A DNA stretch of 64,000 nucleotides, taken from the NCBI GenBank assembly GCA_902384585.1, contig CABMCJ010000004.1, positions 62,001 through 126,000 of the forward strand. The letters are read 5' to 3'. The notes under the pieces are model-generated. The model worked only from the letters and a program-made list of their open reading frames with translations. It was not told the DNA's origin and did no database searches. Position 1 is the first letter of the stretch, and each line of letters starts with the position of its first letter. Position numbers and translations under genes: made by a program. Of this stretch, positions 37,443-46,849 are shown piece by piece. The stretch comes from Candidatus Anstonella stagnisolia. GTDB lineage: Archaea; Micrarchaeota; Micrarchaeia; Anstonellales; Anstonellaceae.

Positions 37443-39692
37443 ATGGCAAAACAATTGAAAAATTCTTCTCCTTGGTTTGATTCGGTTCCGCAGAAGGTTC
37501 GCTTTCCCGCGCTTTTTGGGGAACAAGCTGCCGATTTCGCAGTAATAGGCGGCGGGATTGTGGGCGTGATGGCTGCATGGAGGATGGCAGAGCAAGGGTT
37601 CTCGGTGATACTTCTTGAAAAAGGGACGATTGCAGGGGGTGAAACCGGCTTTACAACCGCGCTCCTCACCCGCATCCCTGATACCTCAAGTGCAATCCTC
37701 TCAAAAAAATACGGGAGCGCATTCGTGCAGGAACTTTTTGTTGCAACGCGCGAGGCAAGCGGATACCTGCATTCCCTTGTAAAAAGGAGGAAAATAAAGT
37801 GCGATTTTTCAGAATGCTCCTCCTATTGCTGTTCTTATGCGCCTGAAAATCCAAAACTTAAGATGGAATGGGCTGCAGTGCACTCTGTTGATAAAAATGC
37901 GCATTTTGTGCAGGGCAAAGAAGCGCGCGCCGCCTGCCCTGCTGTTGCAGAGGCAATGTGCGTTGAAGGCGAGGCGCGCTTTGATGTGCGCAAATTTATC
38001 TTCGGGCTGCTGGAGAAAAAGCCATCCTGCTTGCGGGTATTTGAAAATTCCGAGGCAAAAGAGATTTCTGTTTCTGGCAAGGTGGAAATAAGGACAGCAG
38101 GGGGGATTGTCCGCGCGAAAAAAATAATACTTGCAACCGGAGTCCCGCCCAGGCAGTTCGAGCTTCCGGTTTCCCTTGAAACAAACGTGACTTTTGCGCT
38201 TGTTGCAAATTACCCCAAGGGCGCCCCGTTTTCGGACAATATTTTCTGGGATACAGCGGACCCATACTTCTATTTCCGCAGGCTGGACTCGCACAGGATA
38301 ATACTTGGGGGCATGGACGTTCGCGAGGGCGAGAAATTTAGCGCAAACGAACAGCACGAAAAGCTCAGGGAATTTCTCAATGAAAAATTCTCAGGCAAAT
38401 ACACTGTTGAAAATGAGTGGTCCGGAAGGATTGTGTGCACCCATGACGGCTTGCCTTACATTGCGCAGCACCCCAAATACCCAAACGTGCTTGTTGCAAC
38501 GGGCTTGGGAGGGAACGGGATGGTGATGGGCGCAATGGCGGGCGGAATTCTTGCTGGCCTTGCAACGGGCAAACAAAATCCGCATGCAAAACTATTTTCA
38601 TTTTCAAGAGGCGCGCAAACAGAGCAGCAGGCTAAGCCAAAACAGCAACCTATGCAAAACACCCGGATTCAAACAAAGCAGAATGTGCAAAACAAGCATG
38701 AACCTCCGGCGCCTGCGGCAAAAAATGCGCACGCAATCCTCCTTGCCTTCGCACTCGTATACCTCTCGGTATTTGCGCTCACAACGTACACGTTTTTCAG
38801 CGCACACGGGGGAGTGTCCTTCCTGATTGGCGCAAACTTTGCGACTGCAAGCGCGCTTCTCTTCCCACTTGTCGGGCTTTATGCCTTCAGCCTCCTGTGG
38901 GCGCAGATTATGATAGGCTCAAACCTTGACTTGCTAAGGAAGGTTTTCCCGCTTGCCGAGAAGTTCCACCGCGCGGAAGGCATCGCAGCCCTTCTTTTTG
39001 CGCTCATCCACCCCTCCATGATTCTCATAGGTGTCGGGCTTTCAAATTTCCTTGCCCTTAATTTTGTGCCTCCTTCCCTTGTGACTTTTGTGTGGCTGGG
39101 CTTCTTCCAGCTTCTCCTTCTCATATGCACTGCCGGCAGCGCACTCCTGATGCAGCATCCGTTCCTTCGCACGCGCTGGCGCATTATACACTATGCGAAC
39201 TACCTTTTGTTCGCATCCGTATGGATTCACTCGTGGTTCCTCGGAAGCAACGTGCAGTCCAGTTCCCTCAAGTATTTGTGGGCAGCTTTTGCCCTTAGCG
39301 TAATCGTGTCCCTTGCATTGCGCATTGCACGCGCGCGCAAGGCAGTTGGAAGCGGCATTAACAAAGAGGTGGTTGGGATGAAAGGTACAAAATATGTGAA
39401 AGTCGCATTGGTAAAAGACATAGGGGAAGGCTCGCCCTTCTGCGCAAGCGCAAACGGCACAAACCTTGCAATCTTCAAGCTCAATGGCAAATTCTATGCA
39501 ACTGAAAACGCCTGCCCTCATGCAGGGGGGCCCCTTTGCAGCGGTCCCCTCAATGCGGGTGTTGTAGAGTGCCCCTGGCATGGGAGCAAATTTGACGTTG
39601 CCTCAGGCAAAGTTCTTGCTGGCCCCGCGACAACGCCCGTGAAAACTTTTCCCGTGCGCATCTCTGGGGAAAATGTTGAAGTAATGCTGTAA
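37443..39692 (+). CDS. Fusion protein: FAD-dependent DAO-type oxidoreductase, ferric-reductase-like heme TM domain, Rieske [2Fe-2S] domain
   Basis: FAVIGGGIVGVMAAWRMAEQG (FAD); TM region with paired His (FHRAEGIAALLFALIHP and RWRIIHYANYLLFASVWIHSW); CPHAGGPLCSGPLNAGVVECPWHGSKFD (Rieske). Confidence 0.9.
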   Translation: MAKQLKNSSPWFDSVPQKVRFPALFGEQAADFAVIGGGIVGVMAAWRMAEQGFSVILLEKGTIAGGETGFTTALLTRIPDTSSAILSKKYGSAFVQELFVATREASGYLHSLVKRRKIKCDFSECSSYCCSYAPENPKLKMEWAAVHSVDKNAHFVQGKEARAACPAVAEAMCVEGEARFDVRKFIFGLLEKKPSCLRVFENSEAKEISVSGKVEIRTAGGIVRAKKIILATGVPPRQFELPVSLETNVTFALVANYPKGAPFSDNIFWDTADPYFYFRRLDSHRIILGGMDVREGEKFSANEQHEKLREFLNEKFSGKYTVENEWSGRIVCTHDGLPYIAQHPKYPNVLVATGLGGNGMVMGAMAGGILAGLATGKQNPHAKLFSFSRGAQTEQQAKPKQQPMQNTRIQTKQNVQNKHEPPAPAAKNAHAILLAFALVYLSVFALTTYTFFSAHGGVSFLIGANFATASALLFPLVGLYAFSLLWAQIMIGSNLDLLRKVFPLAEKFHRAEGIAALLFALIHPSMILIGVGLSNFLALNFVPPSLVTFVWLGFFQLLLLICTAGSALLMQHPFLRTRWRIIHYANYLLFASVWIHSWFLGSNVQSSSLKYLWAAFALSVIVSLALRIARARKAVGSGINKEVVGMKGTKYVKVALVKDIGEGSPFCASANGTNLAIFKLNGKFYATENACPHAGGPLCSGPLNAGVVECPWHGSKFDVASGKVLAGPATTPVKTFPVRISGENVEVML

Positions 39693-39735
39693 AACTTATG
39701 CCATGTTTTTGAACCTTTGCAACCATAATAACAGC

Positions 39736-40260
39736 ATGGTCAGCATTCATATCAGTGAGAACACCAAATGCCCGCCAACTATTGGCAGCGGGCAAAACAT
39801 ATTCAACAGGTTGCCAATGCTGTCTTCGGTGTTTTATTTCCGAGAGCTGAATTTCAAGCAGGTGCCTCGTTTTCCAAGGGCAATTTACAAGGGCAAAGGG
39901 GCAGAAAACCTCACGCTGCCGCAATCCGACAAAGAAGAAAATATGAGCTATTTTATAATCCGTGAAAGCAGCAACAGGCTTGTCGGCAGCGTAGCGGTAA
40001 ATCCGGTCAAAAAGCTGGCAACCTACCTTTTTATCCTGCCGCAAATGAGGGCAAACGGGTACGGGCAATTGGCAATCGAAGCCCTTGAGCAATATGCAAT
40101 GGAAAACAACTGGGCAAAAGTCAGGTCGCACGTGCCATCATACAGGGTCGATACGCTGGCTTTTTTGGAAGGAAGGGGCTGGATCCGCTTCGGCCCGTAT
40201 CTTAGCAAACTCCACAAAAAATATTTTTACGTAATGGAAAAGCGTTTCCCCAAATCCTAA
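39736..40260 (+). CDS. GNAT-family acetyltransferase
   Basis: YFIIRESSNRLVGSVAVNPVKKLATYLFILPQMRANGYGQLAIEALEQYAMENN. Confidence 0.72.
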   Translation: MVSIHISENTKCPPTIGSGQNIFNRLPMLSSVFYFRELNFKQVPRFPRAIYKGKGAENLTLPQSDKEENMSYFIIRESSNRLVGSVAVNPVKKLATYLFILPQMRANGYGQLAIEALEQYAMENNWAKVRSHVPSYRVDTLAFLEGRGWIRFGPYLSKLHKKYFYVMEKRFPKS

Positions 40261-40292
40261 ATTTGCGCGAACAGGTTAACATAATATTTAGT

Positions 40293-40366
40293 GTATTTGC
40301 TCAGAAGCTACTCCGTAGAGCCATTGGGTTTTCCTACCTCACTGGAGCGGTGTCATCATCGCATAC
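40293..40366 (-). ncRNA. Candidate C/D-box-like RNA (weak internal boxes)
   Basis: Minus strand: GTATGC-G-ATGATGA ... CTGA-GC(AA)ATAC; consensus C and D boxes with complementary flanks, in a convergent intergenic gap; TATA-like TATTAATA upstream. Confidence 0.35.
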
Positions 40367-40386
40367 ATATTCTGCCCGAAGTGCTA

Positions 40387-40911
40387 TTAATACCTGTCGT
40401 TGTCTAGCACAACGTGAATCATGTATGCAAAGAATCCGCACGCCGCCGCAAATGCGCTTGCAAGAAGCCCGTATTTTCCAAGAAGGTAAACGAACACTGC
40501 GGCGCCGAAAAGGAAAGCAGGGATAATGCCGTGCAAAGGGCCGCTCTTGAACGGTATTATGATGTCAATTACAGTTGCAATGAGAAACGGCGCAACAATG
40601 AGCAGTGCAAGGGTTCCAGACGAGCAATTTGCCTGCCCGAATTCCGCAATGCACATTTGGGATATTTTTCCTTCCATCCCAAGGAAGATGTAGAGCATGA
40701 TGAAGAAAGAGGCAACAAATACCGCAAGCTTGAGATGCCTGCGCAAGTGTATGAACGGGATGTCTATGTTGGGTGCAAAGGTGCCTGCAAATACCGCTGC
40801 GCACGCAACAAGAAGCGCGCTTGGAGTGAGTGCAAAGCGCAAATACCCAACAAGCACGGCCAGTGCGCTAATCACCAAAGAAAACAGCAGGCTTTCTTTT
40901 ATCTTGAGCAT
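40387..40911 (-). CDS. DUF457/YdjM-like membrane-bound metal-dependent hydrolase family
   Basis: FAPNIDIPFIHLRRHLKL...IDIIIPFKSGPLHGIIPAFLFGAAVF...HVVLDNDRY. Confidence 0.65.
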   Translation of the reverse strand: MLKIKESLLFSLVISALAVLVGYLRFALTPSALLVACAAVFAGTFAPNIDIPFIHLRRHLKLAVFVASFFIMLYIFLGMEGKISQMCIAEFGQANCSSGTLALLIVAPFLIATVIDIIIPFKSGPLHGIIPAFLFGAAVFVYLLGKYGLLASAFAAACGFFAYMIHVVLDNDRY

Positions 40912-40966
40912 GCGCCTAATTCGCACAGCAGGTATATTACTTTTACTGGCTCGCAATCCCGAAAAC

Positions 40967-41749
40967 TCAGTATATGACTATTACCGGTTCGGTGTACCTT
41001 CTCACAGTGCTCTCAGACATCCTTTTGCGCAGCATGTCCTCCATAAGGAGCTTGGCGTTCTCGCGCGTGTCGGAAAGCCATCCCAAATGCAGATTCATGC
41101 GGATTATGCGGTTTGGGATGGAGTGCCTTGTGGATTTGGGGGGAAGCGGCCTGCGTGCAACCGCTTCTTTCACAACGTCCTCTTTTGTGAACATGCGCCG
41201 GTACAGGACGGTCCTTCCCTCTGCCAAAAATTCCTCTGCGCGGTAATCTTCAATGTATGCAATGTCAGTTGAAGGTATTTTGGAAACAAGCGCATTCTGC
41301 TCTTCCACGACATCTCTAAGGGAGCCTGAAAAGGAATTGAAAAGGTAGCACTCCTGCTGCCCGTTTTTCCTCTTCACAGCCATGAAGCAGCCTTTCATCT
41401 TGTCAAGCTCCGCAAGCCCAGTGTCAAAATCAACTTTCTCTTTCTTGTGCTCAAACACGCCAAGGTCAATGTTTTTCACTGCGGGGAACCATCCTCCAAT
41501 CTTTATGCTCTCATCCTCATAGTCCACAAGCTGGCAGGCGGCGTTTGGGCATTTTATCATGTCTAGGACTGCGCGGCGGTGGTTGCCGTCAAGCACTACA
41601 AAATTCTTTTTGTCCACGATTATGGGGTCCACAAGGCGCCCGATGTTGAGCATTGCCTCGCGAAGTGCAAGAAGGTTCTTTTCAATAGTCTGCTCGTGCA
41701 CAAGAAGCTTCTCCGTTGGAATAATGTCTAGCATGTCGAGTACTTCCAT
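40967..41749 (-). CDS. ParB/Srx-fold protein, SerK-like (free serine kinase candidate)
   Basis: ParB-like IVDKKNFVVLDGNHRRAVLDM; SD GGGAGGGG before the ATG. Confidence 0.7.
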   Translation of the reverse strand: MEVLDMLDIIPTEKLLVHEQTIEKNLLALREAMLNIGRLVDPIIVDKKNFVVLDGNHRRAVLDMIKCPNAACQLVDYEDESIKIGGWFPAVKNIDLGVFEHKKEKVDFDTGLAELDKMKGCFMAVKRKNGQQECYLFNSFSGSLRDVVEEQNALVSKIPSTDIAYIEDYRAEEFLAEGRTVLYRRMFTKEDVVKEAVARRPLPPKSTRHSIPNRIIRMNLHLGWLSDTRENAKLLMEDMLRKRMSESTVRRYTEPVIVIY

Positions 41750-41835
41750 AAAAGCCCCTCCCATCAGTTACTTGCATGTAAAATTAAAAAACATGCTGCA
41801 TGCGGCAACGCCATTTGCCAAGCGTAAATATTATT

Positions 41836-41892
41836 GCCTCAGATGCTGTTAGCAACATCATCAAATCAGCGGTTGTTCATATCTTCATAGGC
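41836..41892 (-). ncRNA. Candidate C/D-box guide sRNA
   Basis: Minus strand: GCC-T-ATGAAGA(C)-TATGAACAACCG-CTGA(D')-TTTG-ATGATGT(C')-TGCTAACAGCAT-CTGA(D)-GGC; both spacers 12 nt; GCC/GGC terminal stem; TATA-like TTTAAATA about 30 nt upstream. Confidence 0.65.
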
Positions 41893-41944
41893 GTACTCAT
41901 TGGGCTGCCCGCACTATTTAAAGCTAATCGGGAAAATAAGGCGC

Positions 41945-42580
41945 ATGCTAAGCGAGATTGAAGTATTCCTCCTGAAAAAAGGCGCGCACGTTTCCCCCCT
42001 TAAGGTTACTGAGAGCGAGCTTGCAGCAACCCTCAGCATGCCCCAGCAGACGCTCTCGCGCCGCCTCATATCTCTTGAAAAAGGGGGCAGGATAACGCGC
42101 ACAAAAGATGGCATTCTGCTTACAAAAAAGAGCACAAGCGAGGCAATTTCGCTTAAGGGCTCAATTGAGGCAGCCCTTGAAAGTTCCTCCTCAATAGAGA
42201 TGCGCGGGGAAATAGTGAGCGGAATAGGCGAGGGCAAATATTACATGTCCCTTCCAGGCTACAAGGGCCAGCTCACAAAGCTCTACGGTTTTGAGCCCTA
42301 CCCTGGCACTCTGAATGTAAAACTGCCTCCCGAAGAGGTGCAAAAACGGCTGCTTCTTAGGGAAAGGAAAGGGCTTTACATAAAGGGCTTTGAGCACAAG
42401 GGAAAGAAGCTCGGCGGGCTCATATCCTACGTATGCCATTTCAATGGAACAAGCGCGGTTGCGATCTTCCCTGAGAAATCCCAGCACGGGCTGAACATAA
42501 TAGAACTCGTGGGGCCCATTGAATTCCGCAAGAAATTCGCGCTTAAGGACGGCGAGCAAGTGGACCTTTCCTTTGTTTAG
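41945..42580 (+). CDS. ribK: CTP-dependent riboflavin kinase with N-terminal winged HTH
   Basis: GEIVSGIGEGKYYMSLPGYKGQLTKLYGFEPYPGTLNVKL, HGLNIIELVGPIEFRKKFALKDGEQVDL. Confidence 0.93.
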   Translation: MLSEIEVFLLKKGAHVSPLKVTESELAATLSMPQQTLSRRLISLEKGGRITRTKDGILLTKKSTSEAISLKGSIEAALESSSSIEMRGEIVSGIGEGKYYMSLPGYKGQLTKLYGFEPYPGTLNVKLPPEEVQKRLLLRERKGLYIKGFEHKGKKLGGLISYVCHFNGTSAVAIFPEKSQHGLNIIELVGPIEFRKKFALKDGEQVDLSFV

Positions 42581-42657
42581 GCTTATCGCTCGGGCGAGCA
42601 ATTCGACTTCATCCTTTGGCACGAATGCGCAATCGGGCGCTCTTGTTTGGCAGCGTT

Positions 42658-43107
42658 TTACTTCACAAATTTTGCAATCAGCACGCCGCCTATGAGCGAA
42701 GTCACAAGGCTTTCAGCCCCCCAGCTTGCAACAAGCCCTGATGGAAGGTTCAGGAGCAGCAGCATGGAGAGATAGCCAGGCACGATTGCAACAACAAAGA
42801 GCAAAATGCCGTATGAAATGCCTTTCCCCATTTCCGTTTTTCCCGGAATCGCCTTCATAAGAATTGAGTATGCACCCGCATAAACTATTCCACTTGCAAA
42901 GGCAAGCAGAAGCGCAAGGAAAAAGAATTCAACAGGAGGTGCACCCGTGGCAGGCATCATGAGCTTGCTCCAGACTGCGAAATACGCTGGATCAGTATAA
43001 TATCCCATTGTTGCATACGCCCCAAGCGTATTCACAACCTGCGCAACAATTGCAAAAAGTATTGCGGAAACCAGTATTCCCTTCCAATATTTTTTCTCTA
43101 TGCACAT
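42658..43107 (-). CDS. Hypothetical membrane protein
   Basis: 149 aa, four predicted hydrophobic segments. Confidence 0.7.
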   Translation of the reverse strand: MCIEKKYWKGILVSAILFAIVAQVVNTLGAYATMGYYTDPAYFAVWSKLMMPATGAPPVEFFFLALLLAFASGIVYAGAYSILMKAIPGKTEMGKGISYGILLFVVAIVPGYLSMLLLLNLPSGLVASWGAESLVTSLIGGVLIAKFVK

Positions 43108-43116
43108 AGTTTCACC

Positions 43117-44154
43117 TCACCAATCTCCCAATCTGCTCTGTGAACCTTTCTCCTTTTCTTTTGCAACAAGGTTGTTCAGCGTATTTTCCACCCGTTGCAG
43201 GGAAAAATCGTGCTCTTCGCACAGGATTTTTTGAAGCGAATCCTTTTGCACCCCGGTGAACTTTATCCCAAGCCCGTGCTGCGCGTGCGGGTGCACGAAC
43301 AAATCCTCCACTTCCCGCACATCCACTTCAAACTCGTAATTGTATTTTTCCTTTACGTATTTTTCAAGCTCGCTGATGTTTTTCTTTTCCTGCACGATTT
43401 TGAGCGCGGTTTTTGGCCCGACTTTTGGCACTCCCTCATTGAAATCTGTACCAACTAGAATTCCCATAAGTATAAGCTGCTCGCGCGTAAGCCCTCCCGA
43501 AGAGAGCGTGTGGTTCAAATCCACAAGCTCAGGCTCAACGTCCACGTATTCATTTTTGCGCGGCACTTTCCTTTTCCCGCTTATTGTGAGGTTCCTAAGA
43601 AGAAGCGGCGCGCCAAAAAGAAGAGCATCATAATCCTGCGATGCAACAGCATGCACTTTCCCTTCCTGCGCAAGCACAGCAGCCTGCGCTTCCCCTTCCT
43701 GCGTTGCCTGCACAATCGGTATTCCCATGTACGTAAGCAGCCTCTTGCTCTCCTCCACCATCTCAGGGGTGAGCTTGCTTGTTGCCTGCCCGAACTTGCG
43801 TGCGTTTTCCATGTCCCCTTCGTCCTTTGCAGCCTGCCATTTCACGGTTGCCTCTTCCCTTCTCTTTTGCCGCTCCTCAACTGTTTTCCTTTTGAGTTCG
43901 CTTGGTTTCCCGTCAAAAACGTACACAAGCTTTACGCCTTCCCCCAAAAGCCGCGCATTGCGGTAAAACAGCCCTGAAAGATGCCCGGTAACCCTTCCCT
44001 TGAAATCCATGAGGGGAGTCCCGTCAGACTGGCGTATGGAGGAAAGGAATTGGAAAATGGTGTTGAACGCATCAACCGCAAAAGTTTTGCCTGCAAGGTC
44101 GCTTATGGAAACCGTGCGCCGTTGCACAAGCTCCCCCAAATCAACGCCCATCAA
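43117..44154 (-). CDS. fen: Flap endonuclease 1
   Basis: KTFAVDAFNTIFQFLSSIR, YVFDGKPSELKRKTVEERQKRREEA, GIPIVQATQEGEAQAAVLAQEGKVHAVASQDYDALLFGAP, LVGTDFNEGVPKVGPKTAL. Confidence 0.97.
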   Translation of the reverse strand: MMGVDLGELVQRRTVSISDLAGKTFAVDAFNTIFQFLSSIRQSDGTPLMDFKGRVTGHLSGLFYRNARLLGEGVKLVYVFDGKPSELKRKTVEERQKRREEATVKWQAAKDEGDMENARKFGQATSKLTPEMVEESKRLLTYMGIPIVQATQEGEAQAAVLAQEGKVHAVASQDYDALLFGAPLLLRNLTISGKRKVPRKNEYVDVEPELVDLNHTLSSGGLTREQLILMGILVGTDFNEGVPKVGPKTALKIVQEKKNISELEKYVKEKYNYEFEVDVREVEDLFVHPHAQHGLGIKFTGVQKDSLQKILCEEHDFSLQRVENTLNNLVAKEKEKGSQSRLGDW

Positions 44155-44170
44155 ATCAACTTTTAGTGTC

Positions 44171-44635
44171 CTACTTCTTCTTTTTCTTGTCTATTTCGAG
44201 AATATCGCCAAGGGTTATGCCTGCGGATTTTGTTGCGGTTGGCGCATTTGTGCCCTCGCTTGTTTCCTCAAGCAATTTTATGCCAAGCTCCTTCTCAAGC
44301 TTGCGCGCAAGTTTTTCGTCAGGCTTTGCATGCCCGCTTGCGACGCGCTCCACAAAGGATTCCTTTTCGTTAATGCGCTCGGCAAGAACCCCTACGCCTA
44401 TTTTCATGTTGCGCAGCGCATTCTGTATGCGCGCATCGTATTCCTCAACGATTTCAAACTGCGGCTTTGCAATGTGGGCGCTTCCCTGCTCCCGCGCACG
44501 CTGCTGTGGCTGGTAAACGACTTTCCCAAGCCCTGCGCATTTATAACAAACGTTAAGGCGTGCGCCCTCAATAAGGGATATCATGCTGGCTTCTTCTGCA
44601 CCGCAAACTTCACATTCCATAAAAACACCCGCCAA
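44171..44635 (-). CDS. Multiprotein bridging factor 1 homolog (zinc ribbon + HTH)
   Basis: MECEVCGAEEASMISLIEGARLNVCYKCAGLGKVV..., RIQNALRNMKIGVGVLAERINEKESFVERVASGHAKPDEKLARKLEKELGIKL. Confidence 0.9.
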   Translation of the reverse strand: MAGVFMECEVCGAEEASMISLIEGARLNVCYKCAGLGKVVYQPQQRAREQGSAHIAKPQFEIVEEYDARIQNALRNMKIGVGVLAERINEKESFVERVASGHAKPDEKLARKLEKELGIKLLEETSEGTNAPTATKSAGITLGDILEIDKKKKK

Positions 44636-44730
44636 ATTATTTCAAAAACATCCGCATTGAAAAACCGCATTTTCGCGCATATCCTGCAATTCCTCCCGCT
44701 ATGGAATAGCCACAGTAACCTTTTATTGTT

Positions 44731-46248
44731 TTGCGCAATAGGAGAAGCATGAAAAAACACACCAGTAGCATACTGCCTGCGTCCCTTGCCCCTTATCGGA
44801 AGGCGCTGTGCTGCCTTGCGGTTTTGGTCTCAATATTCCTTTTCCTGCAAATCCTTGATGCGAGCATGGGAGCCGTCTTGAAATTCCTTGCAGCAGCAAT
44901 TGTGCTTGTTGCCTGCGGGGAATTCGTGCGCCGCGAATATTCGCTGGACGGCGGCTGGGGGCTCATAATGCTAAGGAGCAAGACAGGGCTTTCCCTCATA
45001 GATTCGCTTGCAAAGAAAAACGAAACCCTTCTCAAATGGTTTGCGGACATAGGGCTCGTAGTGTGCTTCGGGTTCCTCTCTTACTTCATGATGTCAAAGG
45101 AGGCACGAAACCCCAAGCGCCTCATAGTGCTCTTCCTCGTGGGCTTTCCGCTCCTTGCAATACTCGCGCTTTTTGTGGCGCCCAGCGTCTTTCCAATACT
45201 CGCATCCGCGCTCAACACTTTTGATTTTGCGCAGTCGGGCGCAAAAATACGCGCAAGCGCCTCGGGCTTCTCATTTTTCGACATTCTCATGCTCTCCTCC
45301 ATTGTAATCGGCGGATTCGCGCTCTTCACAACGATTTCGCTCATAAGCTACGCAATTTTGATAGTGGGTGCGGTTGTGGGCGCAATAGGCGGAAATTCCA
45401 CTGCGCTTAACAACACTGCCCCTGGCGCAACCTTCATACTCCCCGGCATAAACCTGCCCCTCTTTGAGGCGGTGCTTGCGCTTGCAATAATGCTTGTTGT
45501 GCACGAATGCGCGCACGGGCTTCTTGCTCGCGCTGGGAAAATAAAGCTGAATTCCGCAGGGCTTGTGTTCCTCGGATTCCTCCCAATGGGCGCATTCATA
45601 GACCCGGACGAGAAACAACTGAAAAAAGCGGACATGCACACTCAAAACCGCGTGCTTGTTGCGGGCTCAATGTCGAATTTCATCACTTCGTTTGTTCTTT
45701 TCATAGTGCTTCTCTTGTTCGTTTTTGCAACCTACAATTTCCGCGCGGACGGTGTGCGCGTGGAGGCAGGCACGCTTCCAAGGGGCAGCATAATATTTGA
45801 AACAAACGGCACTCTCACTTCGAACTCTTCGCCGCTATACGCAGAAACCGGAATCATGAAACTAAACGGCAAATACCTCGGCTCGTTTGAAAACATCACA
45901 TTCATGCCAAACAGCACAGTCACTGTCCTGACTGACAAGGGCGTATTCATAAGGAATGCAACAGCAGACGGAAAAATCGGCATACTTTACAACGTTGTGC
46001 TCAAATCCGGCAGGGGATGGCTAGTGTATTACCCCAACAATGCGCTTCTCATGTTCATTTACACAACGCTTGCGCTTGCATTTGCGCTTAATTTCGTTGT
46101 GGGCACAATAAACCTCGTGCCCCTTCCCTTCTTTGACGGCTTCCAGATGCTGGATGCAACCGTGAAAAACAAGCACGTTGTGCAGGCAATAATGGTTTTG
46201 CTTGTTGCGGCTTTTGCAGCAAACTTCCTTCCATGGCTCTTTAGATAG
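44731..46248 (+). CDS. Site-2 protease family (M50) intramembrane metalloprotease
   Basis: HExxH as MLVVHECAHGLLAR; second motif FVVGTINLVPLPFFDGFQMLD. Confidence 0.9.
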   Translation: MRNRRSMKKHTSSILPASLAPYRKALCCLAVLVSIFLFLQILDASMGAVLKFLAAAIVLVACGEFVRREYSLDGGWGLIMLRSKTGLSLIDSLAKKNETLLKWFADIGLVVCFGFLSYFMMSKEARNPKRLIVLFLVGFPLLAILALFVAPSVFPILASALNTFDFAQSGAKIRASASGFSFFDILMLSSIVIGGFALFTTISLISYAILIVGAVVGAIGGNSTALNNTAPGATFILPGINLPLFEAVLALAIMLVVHECAHGLLARAGKIKLNSAGLVFLGFLPMGAFIDPDEKQLKKADMHTQNRVLVAGSMSNFITSFVLFIVLLLFVFATYNFRADGVRVEAGTLPRGSIIFETNGTLTSNSSPLYAETGIMKLNGKYLGSFENITFMPNSTVTVLTDKGVFIRNATADGKIGILYNVVLKSGRGWLVYYPNNALLMFIYTTLALAFALNFVVGTINLVPLPFFDGFQMLDATVKNKHVVQAIMVLLVAAFAANFLPWLFR

Positions 46249-46292
46249 CCGTGTTCCGATAGGTAAATTAAGATTATGCCTGATTTACTGCT

Positions 46293-46814
46293 ATGGTAGA
46301 AGAAGAAAAGAAAGAGGAGAAAACAATTGCCTCAAGGGGAATCCCATCCAGCGAATGCCTTTACCTTCCTGCGCACGATTCCCCTGCGCTTCGCTCCTTT
46401 GAGGATTCAAACGAGGCACCCACGCGGAATTTATGGAACCTTGAGGAAGTGATGAGTTTTGTTTTCCCTGCAAAATACCAGCACAAGTACAACGAGGTCG
46501 CGGTTTCCTTTATGCGAGAAATGATGAAAAAAACAAAGATGGAAGGCGCGCAAATTGCGGAATTCGTTTCCTCGTGCGATATTTCGAAAGCGACCTTTTA
46601 CAACAGAGTTCTTCCCCGCCTAAAGAGAATCGGGATGCTAAAAGTTGAGAGGCAGACAATAGTTGCGCTTGAAAGCAAGCGCAAATACCGCCCAATGACA
46701 ATACACCTCTCAAAAACTTTCGGAAACTACATGCTAAAAATCGGGGACTCCTGGCTTGCGCAGGTGGATGAGGCACGAAGCAAAAAAACGCAAACAGAGA
46801 AACAGTCCCCTTAG
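46293..46814 (+). CDS. HTH-containing putative DNA-binding protein
   Basis: SSCDISKATFYNRVLPRLKRIGMLKVERQTIVALESKRKYRPMTIHLSKTFGNYM. Confidence 0.65.
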   Translation: MVEEEKKEEKTIASRGIPSSECLYLPAHDSPALRSFEDSNEAPTRNLWNLEEVMSFVFPAKYQHKYNEVAVSFMREMMKKTKMEGAQIAEFVSSCDISKATFYNRVLPRLKRIGMLKVERQTIVALESKRKYRPMTIHLSKTFGNYMLKIGDSWLAQVDEARSKKTQTEKQSP

Positions 46815-46849
46815 CCCGCAAACGCTCCTTCCGGCCAGAAAATCCCTTT

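Noticed and set aside
40967-41749. Chromosome/plasmid partition ParB
   Set aside because: No ParA partner or parS-like repeat, and lacks a recognisable HTH; SerK-like reading is preferred but tentative.
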